DNA of 64,000 bases from an uncultured Prevotella sp. Lineage in GTDB: Bacteria > Bacteroidota > Bacteroidia > Bacteroidales > Bacteroidaceae. Below are positions 12,160 through 20,879 of the stretch, piece after piece. The notes below the pieces were generated by a model. It was not told the DNA's origin, did no database searches, and saw nothing but the letters and a program-made list of their open reading frames with translations. A program made the position numbers and the translations under genes. The DNA lies in the NCBI GenBank assembly GCA_944319815.1, contig CALUEX010000048.1, positions 1-64,000 of the forward strand. Reading direction: 5' to 3'. Numbering within the stretch: the stretch's first letter is position 1; each line of letters begins with the position of its first letter.

Positions 12160-12852
12160 ATGTTGGAAGACTTAAAAGAGAAAGTGTTTAAAGCCAATCT
12201 TGATTTGGTGAAACACAACTTGGTAATATTCACATGGGGTAACGTTTCCGGCATCGACCGTGAAAAAGGCTTAGTGGTAATCAAGCCTTCAGGCGTAAGC
12301 TACGATACGATGAAAGCCTCAGATATGGTGGTTGTAGACTTGAATACAGGTGCAATAGTTGAAGGCGACCTGAACCCGTCGTCAGACACGCCAACACATC
12401 TTGTACTTTACCGTGCATTCCCTGAAATCGGCGGCATTGTGCACACCCACTCAACATACGCTACGGCATGGGCACAGGCCGGGAAAGACATACCGAACAT
12501 TGGCACGACACACGCAGACTATTTCCATGACGCCATACCATGCACAGCAGACATGACTGCCGGTCAAATGGCTGAATACGAAAAGGAAACGGGCACCGTC
12601 ATCGTAGAGCGTTTCAAGGACATTAACTATATCCACACGCCTGGGGTGCTGGTCAAGAACCATGGCCCATTCTCATGGGGCAAAGACCCGGACAATGCGG
12701 TTTACAACGCAGTCGTCATGGAGCAAGTTGCAAAAATGGCATTCGTTTCATTCTGCGTAAATCCTGCAACAACCATGAACCAGCTGCTCGTTGAAAAACA
12801 CTTCAGCAGGAAGCATGGCCCTAACGCTTATTACGGACAAAAGAAAAAATAA
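12160..12852 (+). CDS. araD: L-ribulose-5-phosphate 4-epimerase
   Basis: Class II aldolase-type zinc enzyme that converts L-ribulose 5-phosphate to D-xylulose 5-phosphate, the last step of arabinose breakdown. The 230 residues carry 'WGNVSGID', 'IKPSGVSYD', the metal ligands 'HTHSTYAT' (H-x-H) and a later His in '[12 protein letters not shown]', all typical of AraD. It begins 5 bp after araR and is followed by araA, so the regulator and the catabolic enzymes are co-transcribed. Confidence 0.96.
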   Translation: MLEDLKEKVFKANLDLVKHNLVIFTWGNVSGIDREKGLVVIKPSGVSYDTMKASDMVVVDLNTGAIVEGDLNPSSDTPTHLVLYRAFPEIGGIVHTHSTYATAWAQAGKDIPNIGTTHADYFHDAIPCTADMTAGQMAEYEKETGTVIVERFKDINYIHTPGVLVKNHGPFSWGKDPDNAVYNAVVMEQVAKMAFVSFCVNPATTMNQLLVEKHFSRKHGPNAYYGQKKK

Positions 12853-12885
12853 CATAAAACAATCAAACTCTAACAAACAACAACT

Positions 12886-14427
12886 ATGGAAAAGGCATTC
12901 GAGAATTTTGAAGTTTGGTTCATCACAGGAGCACAACTTCTTTATGGAGGTGAGGCAGTGGCACAGGTAGACGGCCACTCGAAGGAAATGGTAGACGGTC
13001 TAAACAATTCAGGACGGTTGCCGGTTAAAGTGGTATATAAAGGAACGGCCAACAGCAGCAAAGAGGTTGCTGACTTGTTCGCTGCAGCCAACAACGAAAA
13101 GAAGTGCATTGGCGTAATTACATGGATGCACACTTTCTCGCCTGCAAAAATGTGGATACATGGACTGCAGATACTCCACAAGCCCCTACTCCACCTGCAC
13201 ACGCAGTTCAACAAGGAAATACCTTGGGACTCGATTGACATGGACTTCATGAACCTGAACCAGAGCGCACACGGCGACCGCGAGTTCGGACACATCATCG
13301 CACGTATGAGGCTGCGCCGCAAATTGGTTGTAGGCTACTGGAAAGAGGCCGAGACGCAAGACCACATTGCCGTATGGGAGCGTGTCTGCGCAGCATGGGC
13401 CGACGCACAAGATATGCTCATAATCCGTTTCGGCGACCAAATGAACAACGTTGCCGTTACCGACGGCGACAAAGTGGCAGCAGAGCAGGTGTTGGGCTAC
13501 CATGTAGACTATTGCTCGTTCAGCGAAGTGCTTGAATACTTCAAGCAGGTAAAGGACGAGGACGTTGACGCATTGGTAGGCGAATACTTCAATCTGTACG
13601 AGCATGACAAGGAGCTGGAAGACAAGACAGGCATCGCATATAAGAAGGTTTGGAACGCCGCAAAGGCCGAACTCGCATTGCGTGCAATATTGAAGGCCAA
13701 GGGCGCGAAAGGCTTTACGACGAACTTCGACGACCTTGGCGACGTTGACGTAGAAAAGTCAGGCATGGGCTTCGACCAAATCCCGGGATTGGCTTCACAA
13801 CGCCTCATGGCCGATGGCTACGGTTTTGGAGCTGAAGGCGACTGGAAGTCGGCAGCACTCTATCGCACCGTGTGGTTCATGACGCAAGGCATGAAGAACG
13901 GTTGCTCATTCCTCGAGGACTATACGCTGAACTTCAACGGCAAGCAAAGTGCAATCCTGCAGTCGCATATGCTTGAGGTAAGCCCGCTCATCGCAGCCTC
14001 AAGGCCTCGCCTGGAAGTACACTTCCTTGGCATTGGCGTAAGAAAGAGCGAGACAGCCCGCCTTGTATTCACGTCAAAAGTCGGCACGGGTGTTACAGCT
14101 ACCGTCGTAGACATGGGCAACCGCTTCCGTATGATTGTAAACGACGTGAAGTGCATAGAGCCGAAACCGCTGCCCAAGCTGCCTGTAGCTTCAGCCCTGT
14201 GGATTCCGCAACCCAATTTTGAGGTTGGAGCCGGATGCTGGATATACGCCGGCGGCACACACCACAGCTGTTTCTCATACGACCTTACCGACGAATACTG
14301 GCAGGACTACGCCGAGATTGCCGGCATAGAGGCCGTATTCATCAACGAAAAGACCACAGTGGACGACTTCCGCAAGGAACTGCGCTTCAACGAGGTTTAC
14401 TATATGCTCAACAAAGCGTTGAACTAA
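12886..14427 (+). CDS. araA: L-arabinose isomerase
   Basis: Manganese-dependent isomerase that converts L-arabinose to L-ribulose. The 513 residues match AraA throughout: 'FITGAQLLYGGEA' at the N-terminus, 'WMHTFSPAKMWI', 'LLHLHTQFN', 'MDFMNLNQSAHGDREFG', the active-site region 'SFLEDYTLNF' and 'HMLEVSP', and 'GGTHHSCFSY' near the end with a metal-binding His. It follows araD by 33 bp. GC-rich codons are used more than in neighbouring genes such as tkt, which is usual for a strongly expressed catabolic enzyme here. Confidence 0.97.
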   Translation: MEKAFENFEVWFITGAQLLYGGEAVAQVDGHSKEMVDGLNNSGRLPVKVVYKGTANSSKEVADLFAAANNEKKCIGVITWMHTFSPAKMWIHGLQILHKPLLHLHTQFNKEIPWDSIDMDFMNLNQSAHGDREFGHIIARMRLRRKLVVGYWKEAETQDHIAVWERVCAAWADAQDMLIIRFGDQMNNVAVTDGDKVAAEQVLGYHVDYCSFSEVLEYFKQVKDEDVDALVGEYFNLYEHDKELEDKTGIAYKKVWNAAKAELALRAILKAKGAKGFTTNFDDLGDVDVEKSGMGFDQIPGLASQRLMADGYGFGAEGDWKSAALYRTVWFMTQGMKNGCSFLEDYTLNFNGKQSAILQSHMLEVSPLIAASRPRLEVHFLGIGVRKSETARLVFTSKVGTGVTATVVDMGNRFRMIVNDVKCIEPKPLPKLPVASALWIPQPNFEVGAGCWIYAGGTHHSCFSYDLTDEYWQDYAEIAGIEAVFINEKTTVDDFRKELRFNEVYYMLNKALN

Positions 14428-14758
14428 GCCTTAGTGTTTTTCCGATAGGTTGGCACACAAGACATGGACGCCTCGACGCGACCAGATTAGCAAGACGTGG
14501 GCTTAACAAATTTCTTCAACCAGTAACGGCTTTATCAAAGACCGTCATTGAGGTGGTAAAAGGTGGCCTTTTAGCTATTGAAAGGCCACCTTTCAGAACA
14601 TAAAAGACCATCTTTCAGGCAACGAACGAAAAGCCGCGTGCAAGCGTCTGGTTTTCAACAGATTACGAAATGCGGTCATCACGCCATAAAATTCGTCGGG
14701 TTCATGCCTTTACTTGGATGCCAACCGTAAAACGTTCAAACAATAAAACGATAAGAAT
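14428..14758. other. araA-araB intergenic region
   Basis: A 331-bp gap inside the ara operon. It holds four consecutive 22-bp repeat units and no convincing gene. No clear TAnnTTTG promoter is visible, so araB may be read through from araA or from an unrecognised promoter; the repeats may act at the RNA level between the two cistrons. Confidence 0.55.
14537..14624. repeat. 22-bp degenerate repeat array, four units (locus 2)
   Basis: Four units, each exactly 22 bp and each opening with AAAG (AAAGACCGTCATT, AAAGGTGGCCTTTT, AAAGGCCACCTTT, AAAGACCATCTTT). Units two and three also pair with each other: AAAGGTGGCCTTT and AAAGGCCACCTTT are near inverted copies. Confidence 0.7.
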
Positions 14759-16438
14759 ATGCCCAAATATGTTATAGGATTAGACTATGGCAGCGATTCC
14801 GCCCGTGCCCTTGTCGTCAACGCCGAAAGCGGTGAAATCCTTTCAACAAGCGTCAAATACTATCCGCGTTGGAAGAAAGGGCTTTACTGCAACCCGAAGA
14901 CAAACCAGTGGAGGCAGCACCCCAAGGATTACCTTGAAGTGCTCGAAGCTACCGTAACCGATGCCCTCAGCCAATGCGCACAAGGCGTGGCGGAGAACGT
15001 TGTCGGCCTGGCTTTCGACACTACGGGGTCAACACCGGCCTTTACCGATGAAAACGGCACTCCGTTGGCCATGCTTCCTGAGTTTGCGGAAAATCCCAAC
15101 GCAATGTTCGTCCTGTGGAAAGACCACACGGCAATCAAGGAAGCCGAGGAGATAAACGAGGCTTGCGCCAAGTCAGACATCAACTATGCAAAATACGAAG
15201 GTGGCATTTATTCGGCCGAATGGTTCTGGGCCAAGGCCCTGCACATCCTTCGCGAAGACCCCGAAGTGGCAAAGAAAGCATACTCGATTGTAGAATATTG
15301 CGAGTGGCTGCCCGCCGTGTTGACTGGTGTAAAGTCGGCAAAGGACATCGTGAGGAGCCGCTGCGCGTGCGGCCACAAGGCCATGTGGCACAAGGAATGG
15401 GGCGGACTGCCGTCAGAGGAATTCCTTACGTCAATAGACGAAAGGCTTAAAGGTTTCCGCTCAAGATTGTTCACTGACACAGAGACAGCCGACAAGCCCG
15501 TGGGACACTTATGCAAGGAATGGGCCCAGAAATTAGGACTGACTGAGAATGTCATCGTGGCTGGAGGTGCTTACGATTGCCACATGGGTGCCGTTGGAGC
15601 CGGCGTTGCGCCCCACACCTTGGTGCGCGTCATCGGAACTTCGACCTGCGACGTCATGGTTGCGTCATACGACGAAATCGGTTCAAAGTGCATCAAGGGA
15701 ATATGCGGACAGGTTGACGGCAGCGTAATCCCCGGAATGGTAGGCCTGGAGGCCGGCCAGTCGAGCTTCGGCGACGTCTATGCAATGTTCAGGAGAATAC
15801 TTGAATTCCCGGTACGCAACATTCTGCCACAGGCAATGCAAGGCAAACTTTCAAAAGAGGAGATTGACGAAATTGTTGAAAACACGTGTGACAGAATTAT
15901 CGTCAAATTGACAGAAGAAGCCGAAAAGATACCTGTCAGCGAAAGCACGATGATTGCGACAGACTGGATAAATGGTCGCCGCACGCCGGATGCCAACCAG
16001 TTGCTTAAAGGAACCATCGCAGGCTTCACGCTGGGCTCCACCGCCCCGCAGGTGTTCCGTGCCTTGGTTGAGGCAACAGCCTTCGGGACAAAGGCCATAG
16101 TTGACCGCTTTGAAAGTGAAGGCATTGTGATTGACAACGTCATAGGCATCGGCGGCATCGCCTTGAAATCACCATTCGTGATGCAGACAATGTGCGACGT
16201 TATCAACAAGCCGATAAAAGTATGCAACACCGACCAGGCGTGTGCACTTGGCGCGGCCATGTTCGCAGCCACCGCGGCCGGCATTTATGGCAAGGTGGAA
16301 GATGCCATTGAAAATATGAACAGCGGCTTCTCTAAGGAATATAAGCCACAACCCGAAAACGTCAAGGCTTACGCCGACATTTACGAGAAGTATATAAAAC
16401 TTGGCTCGTTCACGGAAAAAGAGCTGTTTAATAAATAA
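14759..16438 (+). CDS. araB: L-ribulokinase
   Basis: FGGY-family kinase that phosphorylates L-ribulose to L-ribulose 5-phosphate. The 559 residues start 'MPKYVIGLDYGSDSARALV' with the phosphate-1 loop, include 'FDTTGSTPAF', the ribulokinase block 'SRCACGHKAMWH', the catalytic Asp region 'GAYDCHMGAVGAG', 'DWINGRRTPDANQ', and the adenosine motif 'GIGGIALKSPFVMQ'. It completes the AraA-AraB-AraD route. It stands 331 bp after araA, separated by a repeat array. Confidence 0.96.
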   Translation: MPKYVIGLDYGSDSARALVVNAESGEILSTSVKYYPRWKKGLYCNPKTNQWRQHPKDYLEVLEATVTDALSQCAQGVAENVVGLAFDTTGSTPAFTDENGTPLAMLPEFAENPNAMFVLWKDHTAIKEAEEINEACAKSDINYAKYEGGIYSAEWFWAKALHILREDPEVAKKAYSIVEYCEWLPAVLTGVKSAKDIVRSRCACGHKAMWHKEWGGLPSEEFLTSIDERLKGFRSRLFTDTETADKPVGHLCKEWAQKLGLTENVIVAGGAYDCHMGAVGAGVAPHTLVRVIGTSTCDVMVASYDEIGSKCIKGICGQVDGSVIPGMVGLEAGQSSFGDVYAMFRRILEFPVRNILPQAMQGKLSKEEIDEIVENTCDRIIVKLTEEAEKIPVSESTMIATDWINGRRTPDANQLLKGTIAGFTLGSTAPQVFRALVEATAFGTKAIVDRFESEGIVIDNVIGIGGIALKSPFVMQTMCDVINKPIKVCNTDQACALGAAMFAATAAGIYGKVEDAIENMNSGFSKEYKPQPENVKAYADIYEKYIKLGSFTEKELFNK

Positions 16439-16474
16439 ATGAAACGGCTAAATTGATACAGCCTGAATAACTCG

Positions 16475-16507
16475 AGGCCTCCACTTTACCAAAATAAGTG
16501 GAGGCCT
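16475..16507 (+). terminator. Hairpin after araB
   Basis: Perfect 12-bp stem AGGCCTCCACTT / AAGTGGAGGCCT with a 9-nt loop, 36 bp after the araB stop. There is only a weak T-run behind it. It probably ends or stabilises the ara transcript before tkt. Confidence 0.7.
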
Positions 16508-16619
16508 TGAAGTTGTAAACCAACTTGATTTAAAACGCATAATACAAAAATTATTTTGCCAAATAACAAGTTTTGGAAACATTAGCCACATATTTCTTTT
16601 ATTTTTTAATATAAATGAC

Positions 16620-16627
16620 TATCTTTG
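16620..16627 (+). promoter_or_regulatory. Distal -7 box upstream of tkt
   Basis: TATCTTTG matches TAnnTTTG; the expected -33 region is T-rich but lacks a clean TTTG. Start of transcription would be about 185 bp before tkt. Confidence 0.5.
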
Positions 16628-16756
16628 CATAAGACAAACAGCATCATGGAAATTAAGGGCAAGCCCATTCCTGTCCGTGCATTGTCTCTACGTTCGATAG
16701 ACAAATAATCGAAAGAAAAACACTGGCTGAATTATGTATATGAGCCAGACCCATAT

Positions 16757-16764
16757 TATCTTTG
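16757..16764 (+). promoter_or_regulatory. Proximal -7 box upstream of tkt
   Basis: A second TATCTTTG, 56 bp before the tkt start. The -33 box is not clear. Two start points are possible. Confidence 0.5.
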
Positions 16765-16819
16765 CCTAATTGAAGTATAACAAGAAACTTAGCTTACTAA
16801 CTTTTAACACTAAGCAGTA

Positions 16820-18838
16820 ATGAACGACAGAAATTTAATGAACAAAGCAGCTGACAACATCCGCATACTTGCTGCTTCAATGGTTGAAAAAGCTAAATCT
16901 GGACATCCTGGAGGTGCAATGGGTGGAGCAGATTTCATAAATGTGCTTTTCTCCGAGTTTTTGGTCTATGACCCTGAAAATCCGTCTTGGGCTGGGCGCG
17001 ACCGCTTCTTCCTTGACCCCGGACATATGTCACCCATGCTTTACAGCGCGCTTTGTTTACAAGGTAAATTTACCCTGGACGAATTGTCTCAGTTCCGTCA
17101 GTGGGGCTCACCCACACCCGGACACCCGGAGAGAGACATCAACAGGGGGGTAGAGAATACTTCCGGACCGCTTGGACAAGGTCACACATTTGCGGCCGGT
17201 GCAGCAATCGCAGAGAAATTCCTTGAAGCCCGCCTTGGCAAAGAGGTTATGCAACATAAGATATACGCATACATTTCGGACGGTGGCATAGAGGAAGAAA
17301 TTTCGCAAGGCACAGGACGCATAGCCGGCATACTTGGCCTCAATAACCTTATAATGTTCTATGATTCAAACGACATACAGCTTTCGACTGAATGTAACGT
17401 CGTTATGGATGAGGACACCGAAGCAAAATACAAAGCTTGGGGTTGGAACGTAATGACAATCAACGGCAACGATGCTGACGAAATCAGGAATGCCTTGATT
17501 GCTGCACAAAAAGAAAAACACCGCCCCACTTTAATTATAGGTAAGACTATCATGGGTAAGGGTGCGCTGAAAGAAGACGGCACAAGCTACGAGCACAGCA
17601 TAAAAACCCATGGTGCCCCACTTGGCGGTGAAGCATACCTGAATACGATAAAGAACCTTGGAGGCGACCCGGAAAATCCGTTCCAGATATTCCCTGAAGT
17701 AAAAGAACTTTATGCAAAACGCGCTGAAGAACTGAAAAAGATTGTTGCCGAAAGGCATGAAATAGAAAAGAAGTGGGCTGAGAATAATCCTGAAAAGGCA
17801 ACCTTGATGGCCGAATGGTTCAGTGGCAAAGCCCCGAAAGTGGACTGGAACGCAGTAGTTCAAAAAGAAGGAGCTGCAACAAGGGCTGCATCGGCTACTT
17901 GTCTCGGAGTCTTGGCTGAACAGGTGCCCAATATGATATGTGCATCAGCAGACTTGTCAAACAGCGATAAGACTGACGGTTTCCTGAAAAAGACTAAATC
18001 TCTTGCCAAGGATGATTTCACAGGAGCGTTTTTCCAAGCAGGTGTCAGTGAATTGACTATGGCCTGTATGTGCATCGGAATGTATCTCCACGGAGGCGTT
18101 ATCCCTGCTTGTGGTACATTCTTCGTGTTCTCTGATTACATGAAACCTGCAGTCCGTATGGCCGCATTGATGGAAGTTCCAATCAAGTTCATCTGGACGC
18201 ATGATGCTTTCCGTGTTGGCGAAGACGGACCTACGCATGAACCTGTAGAGCAAGAGGCCCAGATTCGTTTAATGGAAAAGCTAAAGAACCATCATGGAAA
18301 AGACAGCGTCCGCGTGTTCCGTCCCGCTGATGCAGACGAAACCACTGTATGTTGGGCAATGGCTATGGAAAATACGGAAACACCAACAGCACTTGTTTTG
18401 TCGCGCCAGAACATTGCAAAGCTCCCAGCCGGCAATGATTATGAACAAGCACGTAAGGGTGCGTATGTTGTCGCAGGTTCTGACGAGAACTTCGATGTAA
18501 TACTTTTGGCCGACGGTTCTGAAGTGTCAACCCTTGTTGCTGGTGCAGAGCTGTTACGCAAAGACGGCATCAAAATACGCATTGTAAGTGTACCGAGTGA
18601 GGGATTGTTCCGCAGCCAAAGCAAAGAATATCAAGAGAGTATATTACCCAAAGGGTCGAAGATATTTGGCATGACAGCCGGACTTCCTGTAACGCTTGAA
18701 GGGTTAGTCGGTGCAAACGGTAAAGTGTTCGGAATGCAAAGTTTCGGTTTTTCTGCACCGTATAAGGTATTGGATGAAAAACTCGGGTATACAGCCGAGA
18801 ATGTTTATAAACAAGTTAAAACTTTCATGGAGGACTGA
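16820..18838 (+). CDS. tkt: Transketolase
   Basis: Thiamine-diphosphate enzyme moving two-carbon units between pentose and other sugar phosphates, here turning arabinose-derived xylulose 5-phosphate into glycolytic intermediates. The 672 residues are full length, with 'AKSGHPGGAMGGAD', 'GPLGQGHTFAAG', the ThDP motif ending near 'FYDSNDIQ', the central 'GVSELTMACMCIGMYLHGG' and 'FVFSDYMKPAVRMAAL', and 'HDAFRVGEDGPTHEPVEQ'. It is followed after 3 bp by rpiB. The placement next to the ara genes is shared with Bacteroides arabinose loci. Confidence 0.96.
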   Translation: MNDRNLMNKAADNIRILAASMVEKAKSGHPGGAMGGADFINVLFSEFLVYDPENPSWAGRDRFFLDPGHMSPMLYSALCLQGKFTLDELSQFRQWGSPTPGHPERDINRGVENTSGPLGQGHTFAAGAAIAEKFLEARLGKEVMQHKIYAYISDGGIEEEISQGTGRIAGILGLNNLIMFYDSNDIQLSTECNVVMDEDTEAKYKAWGWNVMTINGNDADEIRNALIAAQKEKHRPTLIIGKTIMGKGALKEDGTSYEHSIKTHGAPLGGEAYLNTIKNLGGDPENPFQIFPEVKELYAKRAEELKKIVAERHEIEKKWAENNPEKATLMAEWFSGKAPKVDWNAVVQKEGAATRAASATCLGVLAEQVPNMICASADLSNSDKTDGFLKKTKSLAKDDFTGAFFQAGVSELTMACMCIGMYLHGGVIPACGTFFVFSDYMKPAVRMAALMEVPIKFIWTHDAFRVGEDGPTHEPVEQEAQIRLMEKLKNHHGKDSVRVFRPADADETTVCWAMAMENTETPTALVLSRQNIAKLPAGNDYEQARKGAYVVAGSDENFDVILLADGSEVSTLVAGAELLRKDGIKIRIVSVPSEGLFRSQSKEYQESILPKGSKIFGMTAGLPVTLEGLVGANGKVFGMQSFGFSAPYKVLDEKLGYTAENVYKQVKTFMED

Positions 18839-18841
18839 GCT

Positions 18842-19282
18842 ATGGAAATAAAGACTGTCGGAATTGCCTGCGACCACGCAGGTTATCCGTTAAAAAAGTT
18901 TGTTCTTGATTATCTTGAAGGGAAAGGTTATCCGTATAAAGATTACGGGACATACAGTGACATGAGTTGTGATTATCCTGATTTTGCCCATGCTCTTGCC
19001 GAAGGAATTGAAAACGGGGATATATATCCTGGAATTGGCATTTGTGGAAGTGGCGAAGGAATGGCCATCACGCTGAATAAACACCAAGGCGTGCGTGCAG
19101 GATTAGCATGGTGTCCAGAGATAAGCGGACTGATACGCCAGCATAACGATGCAAATGTATTAGTTTTACCTGGACGTTTTGTTGATAATAAAACAGCAGA
19201 AAAAATCCTCGACACATTCTTCAATACCGCCTTTGAAGGGGGAAGACACCAAAGACGTGTTAAAAAAATATCACTAAAATAA
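18842..19282 (+). CDS. rpiB: Ribose-5-phosphate isomerase B
   Basis: Interconverts ribose 5-phosphate and ribulose 5-phosphate. The 146 residues fit the RpiB/LacA family: 'IACDHAGYPLKKFVLDYL' at the start, active-site Cys in 'GIGICGSGEGMAI' near residue 66, 'KHQGVRAGLAWCPE', and 'HNDANVLVLPGRF'. Its start lies 3 bp after the tkt stop, so it is translated from the same message and together with tkt supplies the non-oxidative pentose phosphate steps needed to use arabinose. Confidence 0.95.
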   Translation: MEIKTVGIACDHAGYPLKKFVLDYLEGKGYPYKDYGTYSDMSCDYPDFAHALAEGIENGDIYPGIGICGSGEGMAITLNKHQGVRAGLAWCPEISGLIRQHNDANVLVLPGRFVDNKTAEKILDTFFNTAFEGGRHQRRVKKISLK

Positions 19283-19293
19283 CTCAACAAAAT

Positions 19294-19328
19294 AAAAGGA
19301 ACCGAATCAAATATTTTCGGTTCCTTTT
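19294..19328. terminator. Bidirectional terminator between rpiB and pyk
   Basis: Perfect 13-bp stem AAAAGGAACCGAA / TTCGGTTCCTTTT with a 9-nt loop, T-rich on both strands, between two converging genes. Confidence 0.9.
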
Positions 19329-19346
19329 ATTTTATTACATTTTCAT

Positions 19347-20792
19347 TTACCTATAAGTGTTTGGTAAATGGAATTCATAAGAACGGTCGAAGACTTCACG
19401 TACCTTATTTATTTCCAAGAACGTTGTTCCTCCACCTTTTCCGAAACTTCCACTAAGATAAGCTATCTTATCATCCATTTTAAGATAACCTTTCTGCCTT
19501 AACATACGAAGGGCAGCCACGAATTGCTCCTGTGGCCCTATCTGTTCATGTTGTGCAACAGGAATAACACCATAGCTTAAAGCCAGCCAACGTTGCGTCT
19601 TTTCCTTGTAGCATATCGCAAGTACAGGATTTGGGCCGCGGAAAGCAGCCAAGTGGCGCGCCGTAAGACCAGTTTTACTGTCAGTTATTATACCCTTAAC
19701 ACCGAGTATCTCCGTCGCTTCAATGGCATTACGTGCCAAGAATTCGGTAACGTTACAATTATCACTGATTTGGAAGTCGAAATCATGCTCATACATTTTA
19801 TCCTGCTCTGCCTGTTCTGCTATAGACGCCATTGTCTTTACGGCTTCAACAGGATATTTACCTGTAGCAGTCTCGCCACTCAACATCAACGCATCTGTAC
19901 GATAATATATGGCATTGGCTATGTCGGTCACCTCTGCGCGTGTCGGTCTTGGATTGCTTATCATTGTATGCAACATCTGCGTTGCTACGATAACAGGTTT
20001 TTTTGCCAAACGGCATTTACGTATTATCATACGCTGTATGCCTGGGATTTTTTCTATCGGGACTTCTATACCCAAATCCCCTCTTGCAATCATTATTCCG
20101 TAAGAAGCATCGATAATCTCATCTATGTTGTCAACGCCTTCCTGGTTTTCTATTTTCGAAATAATCTTTATGTCACTATTGTGCTCGTCGAGAATCTCTT
20201 GTACCGCCATAACGTCATTTTTATTACGGACAAAAGAGTGCGCTATGAAGTCGATATTCTCCTCTATTGCCAATAGTATATTGCGCCTGTCCTTCTCTGT
20301 AATGGCCGGCAAGTCAATATGAACACCTGGTACATTAACACTCTTATGCGAGCCGAGCACACCATCATTCTGCACCTGGGCGACAACGGCAGGTCCATTG
20401 ATGCCAATAACCTTCATGTCGATGGCACCATCGTCAAACAATATGTCGTCGCCTATATGGATGTCATTTACAAAATTCTCGTATGAGAGATTAAGAATAT
20501 CGTGTTCGGTCTTCATTTCGGGACGCCCGAATATCTTAACCACGTCACCTGTCTTATACTCAATCGGAGCGTCGTTGCCCGTAGTGCGAACCTCCGGTCC
20601 TTTGGTGTCAATCAATATGCCGATATGTTTGCTCACTGCACGTGTGTTCCTTATTATTTTCCTTATACCGTCAGGAGTAGCGTGTGCAGTGTTCATTCTC
20701 ACAACATTCATCCCTGCGTCAAACAGCTTGCGGATAAAGTCCTCATCGCATCTTTGGTCGCTGATTGATGCTACAATCTTTGTCTGTTTCAT
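19347..20792 (-). CDS. pyk: Pyruvate kinase
   Basis: Converts phosphoenolpyruvate and ADP to pyruvate and ATP. The 481 residues include 'VRMNTAHAT', 'LIDTKGPEVRTT', the signature region 'IISKIENQEGVDNIDEII' with the catalytic Lys, 'IMIARGDLGIEVP', 'VIVATQMLHTMI' and 'DALMLSGETATGKYP'. The C-terminal domain is present. Convergent with rpiB. Its own promoter (boxes 20828-20859) is clear. Confidence 0.97.
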   Translation of the reverse strand: MKQTKIVASISDQRCDEDFIRKLFDAGMNVVRMNTAHATPDGIRKIIRNTRAVSKHIGILIDTKGPEVRTTGNDAPIEYKTGDVVKIFGRPEMKTEHDILNLSYENFVNDIHIGDDILFDDGAIDMKVIGINGPAVVAQVQNDGVLGSHKSVNVPGVHIDLPAITEKDRRNILLAIEENIDFIAHSFVRNKNDVMAVQEILDEHNSDIKIISKIENQEGVDNIDEIIDASYGIMIARGDLGIEVPIEKIPGIQRMIIRKCRLAKKPVIVATQMLHTMISNPRPTRAEVTDIANAIYYRTDALMLSGETATGKYPVEAVKTMASIAEQAEQDKMYEHDFDFQISDNCNVTEFLARNAIEATEILGVKGIITDSKTGLTARHLAAFRGPNPVLAICYKEKTQRWLALSYGVIPVAQHEQIGPQEQFVAALRMLRQKGYLKMDDKIAYLSGSFGKGGGTTFLEINKVREVFDRSYEFHLPNTYR

Positions 20793-20827
20793 CTTTTGAA
20801 TTTATACAGTTCGTCTTAATTTTGTTG

Positions 20828-20859
20828 CAAATGTACAAAACAAATTCTATAAATGCAAA
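20828..20859 (-). promoter_or_regulatory. Promoter of pyk
   Basis: Minus strand has TTTG (20856-20859), 20 bp spacer, then TACATTTG (20828-20835). This is the full Bacteroidetes -33/-7 pattern, 36 bp before the start codon. Confidence 0.8.
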
Positions 20860-20879
20860 TATCGTTTACTAAAATGCCT

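Larger units (their letters stand above)
16439..16819. other. araB-tkt intergenic region
   Basis: A 381-bp gap with the araB hairpin on the left and two candidate -7 boxes for tkt on the right. No gene is supported. Confidence 0.6.

Noticed and set aside
14537..14624. CRISPR array
   Set aside because: The 22-bp units follow each other without spacers and are too divergent; no cas genes are in the window.
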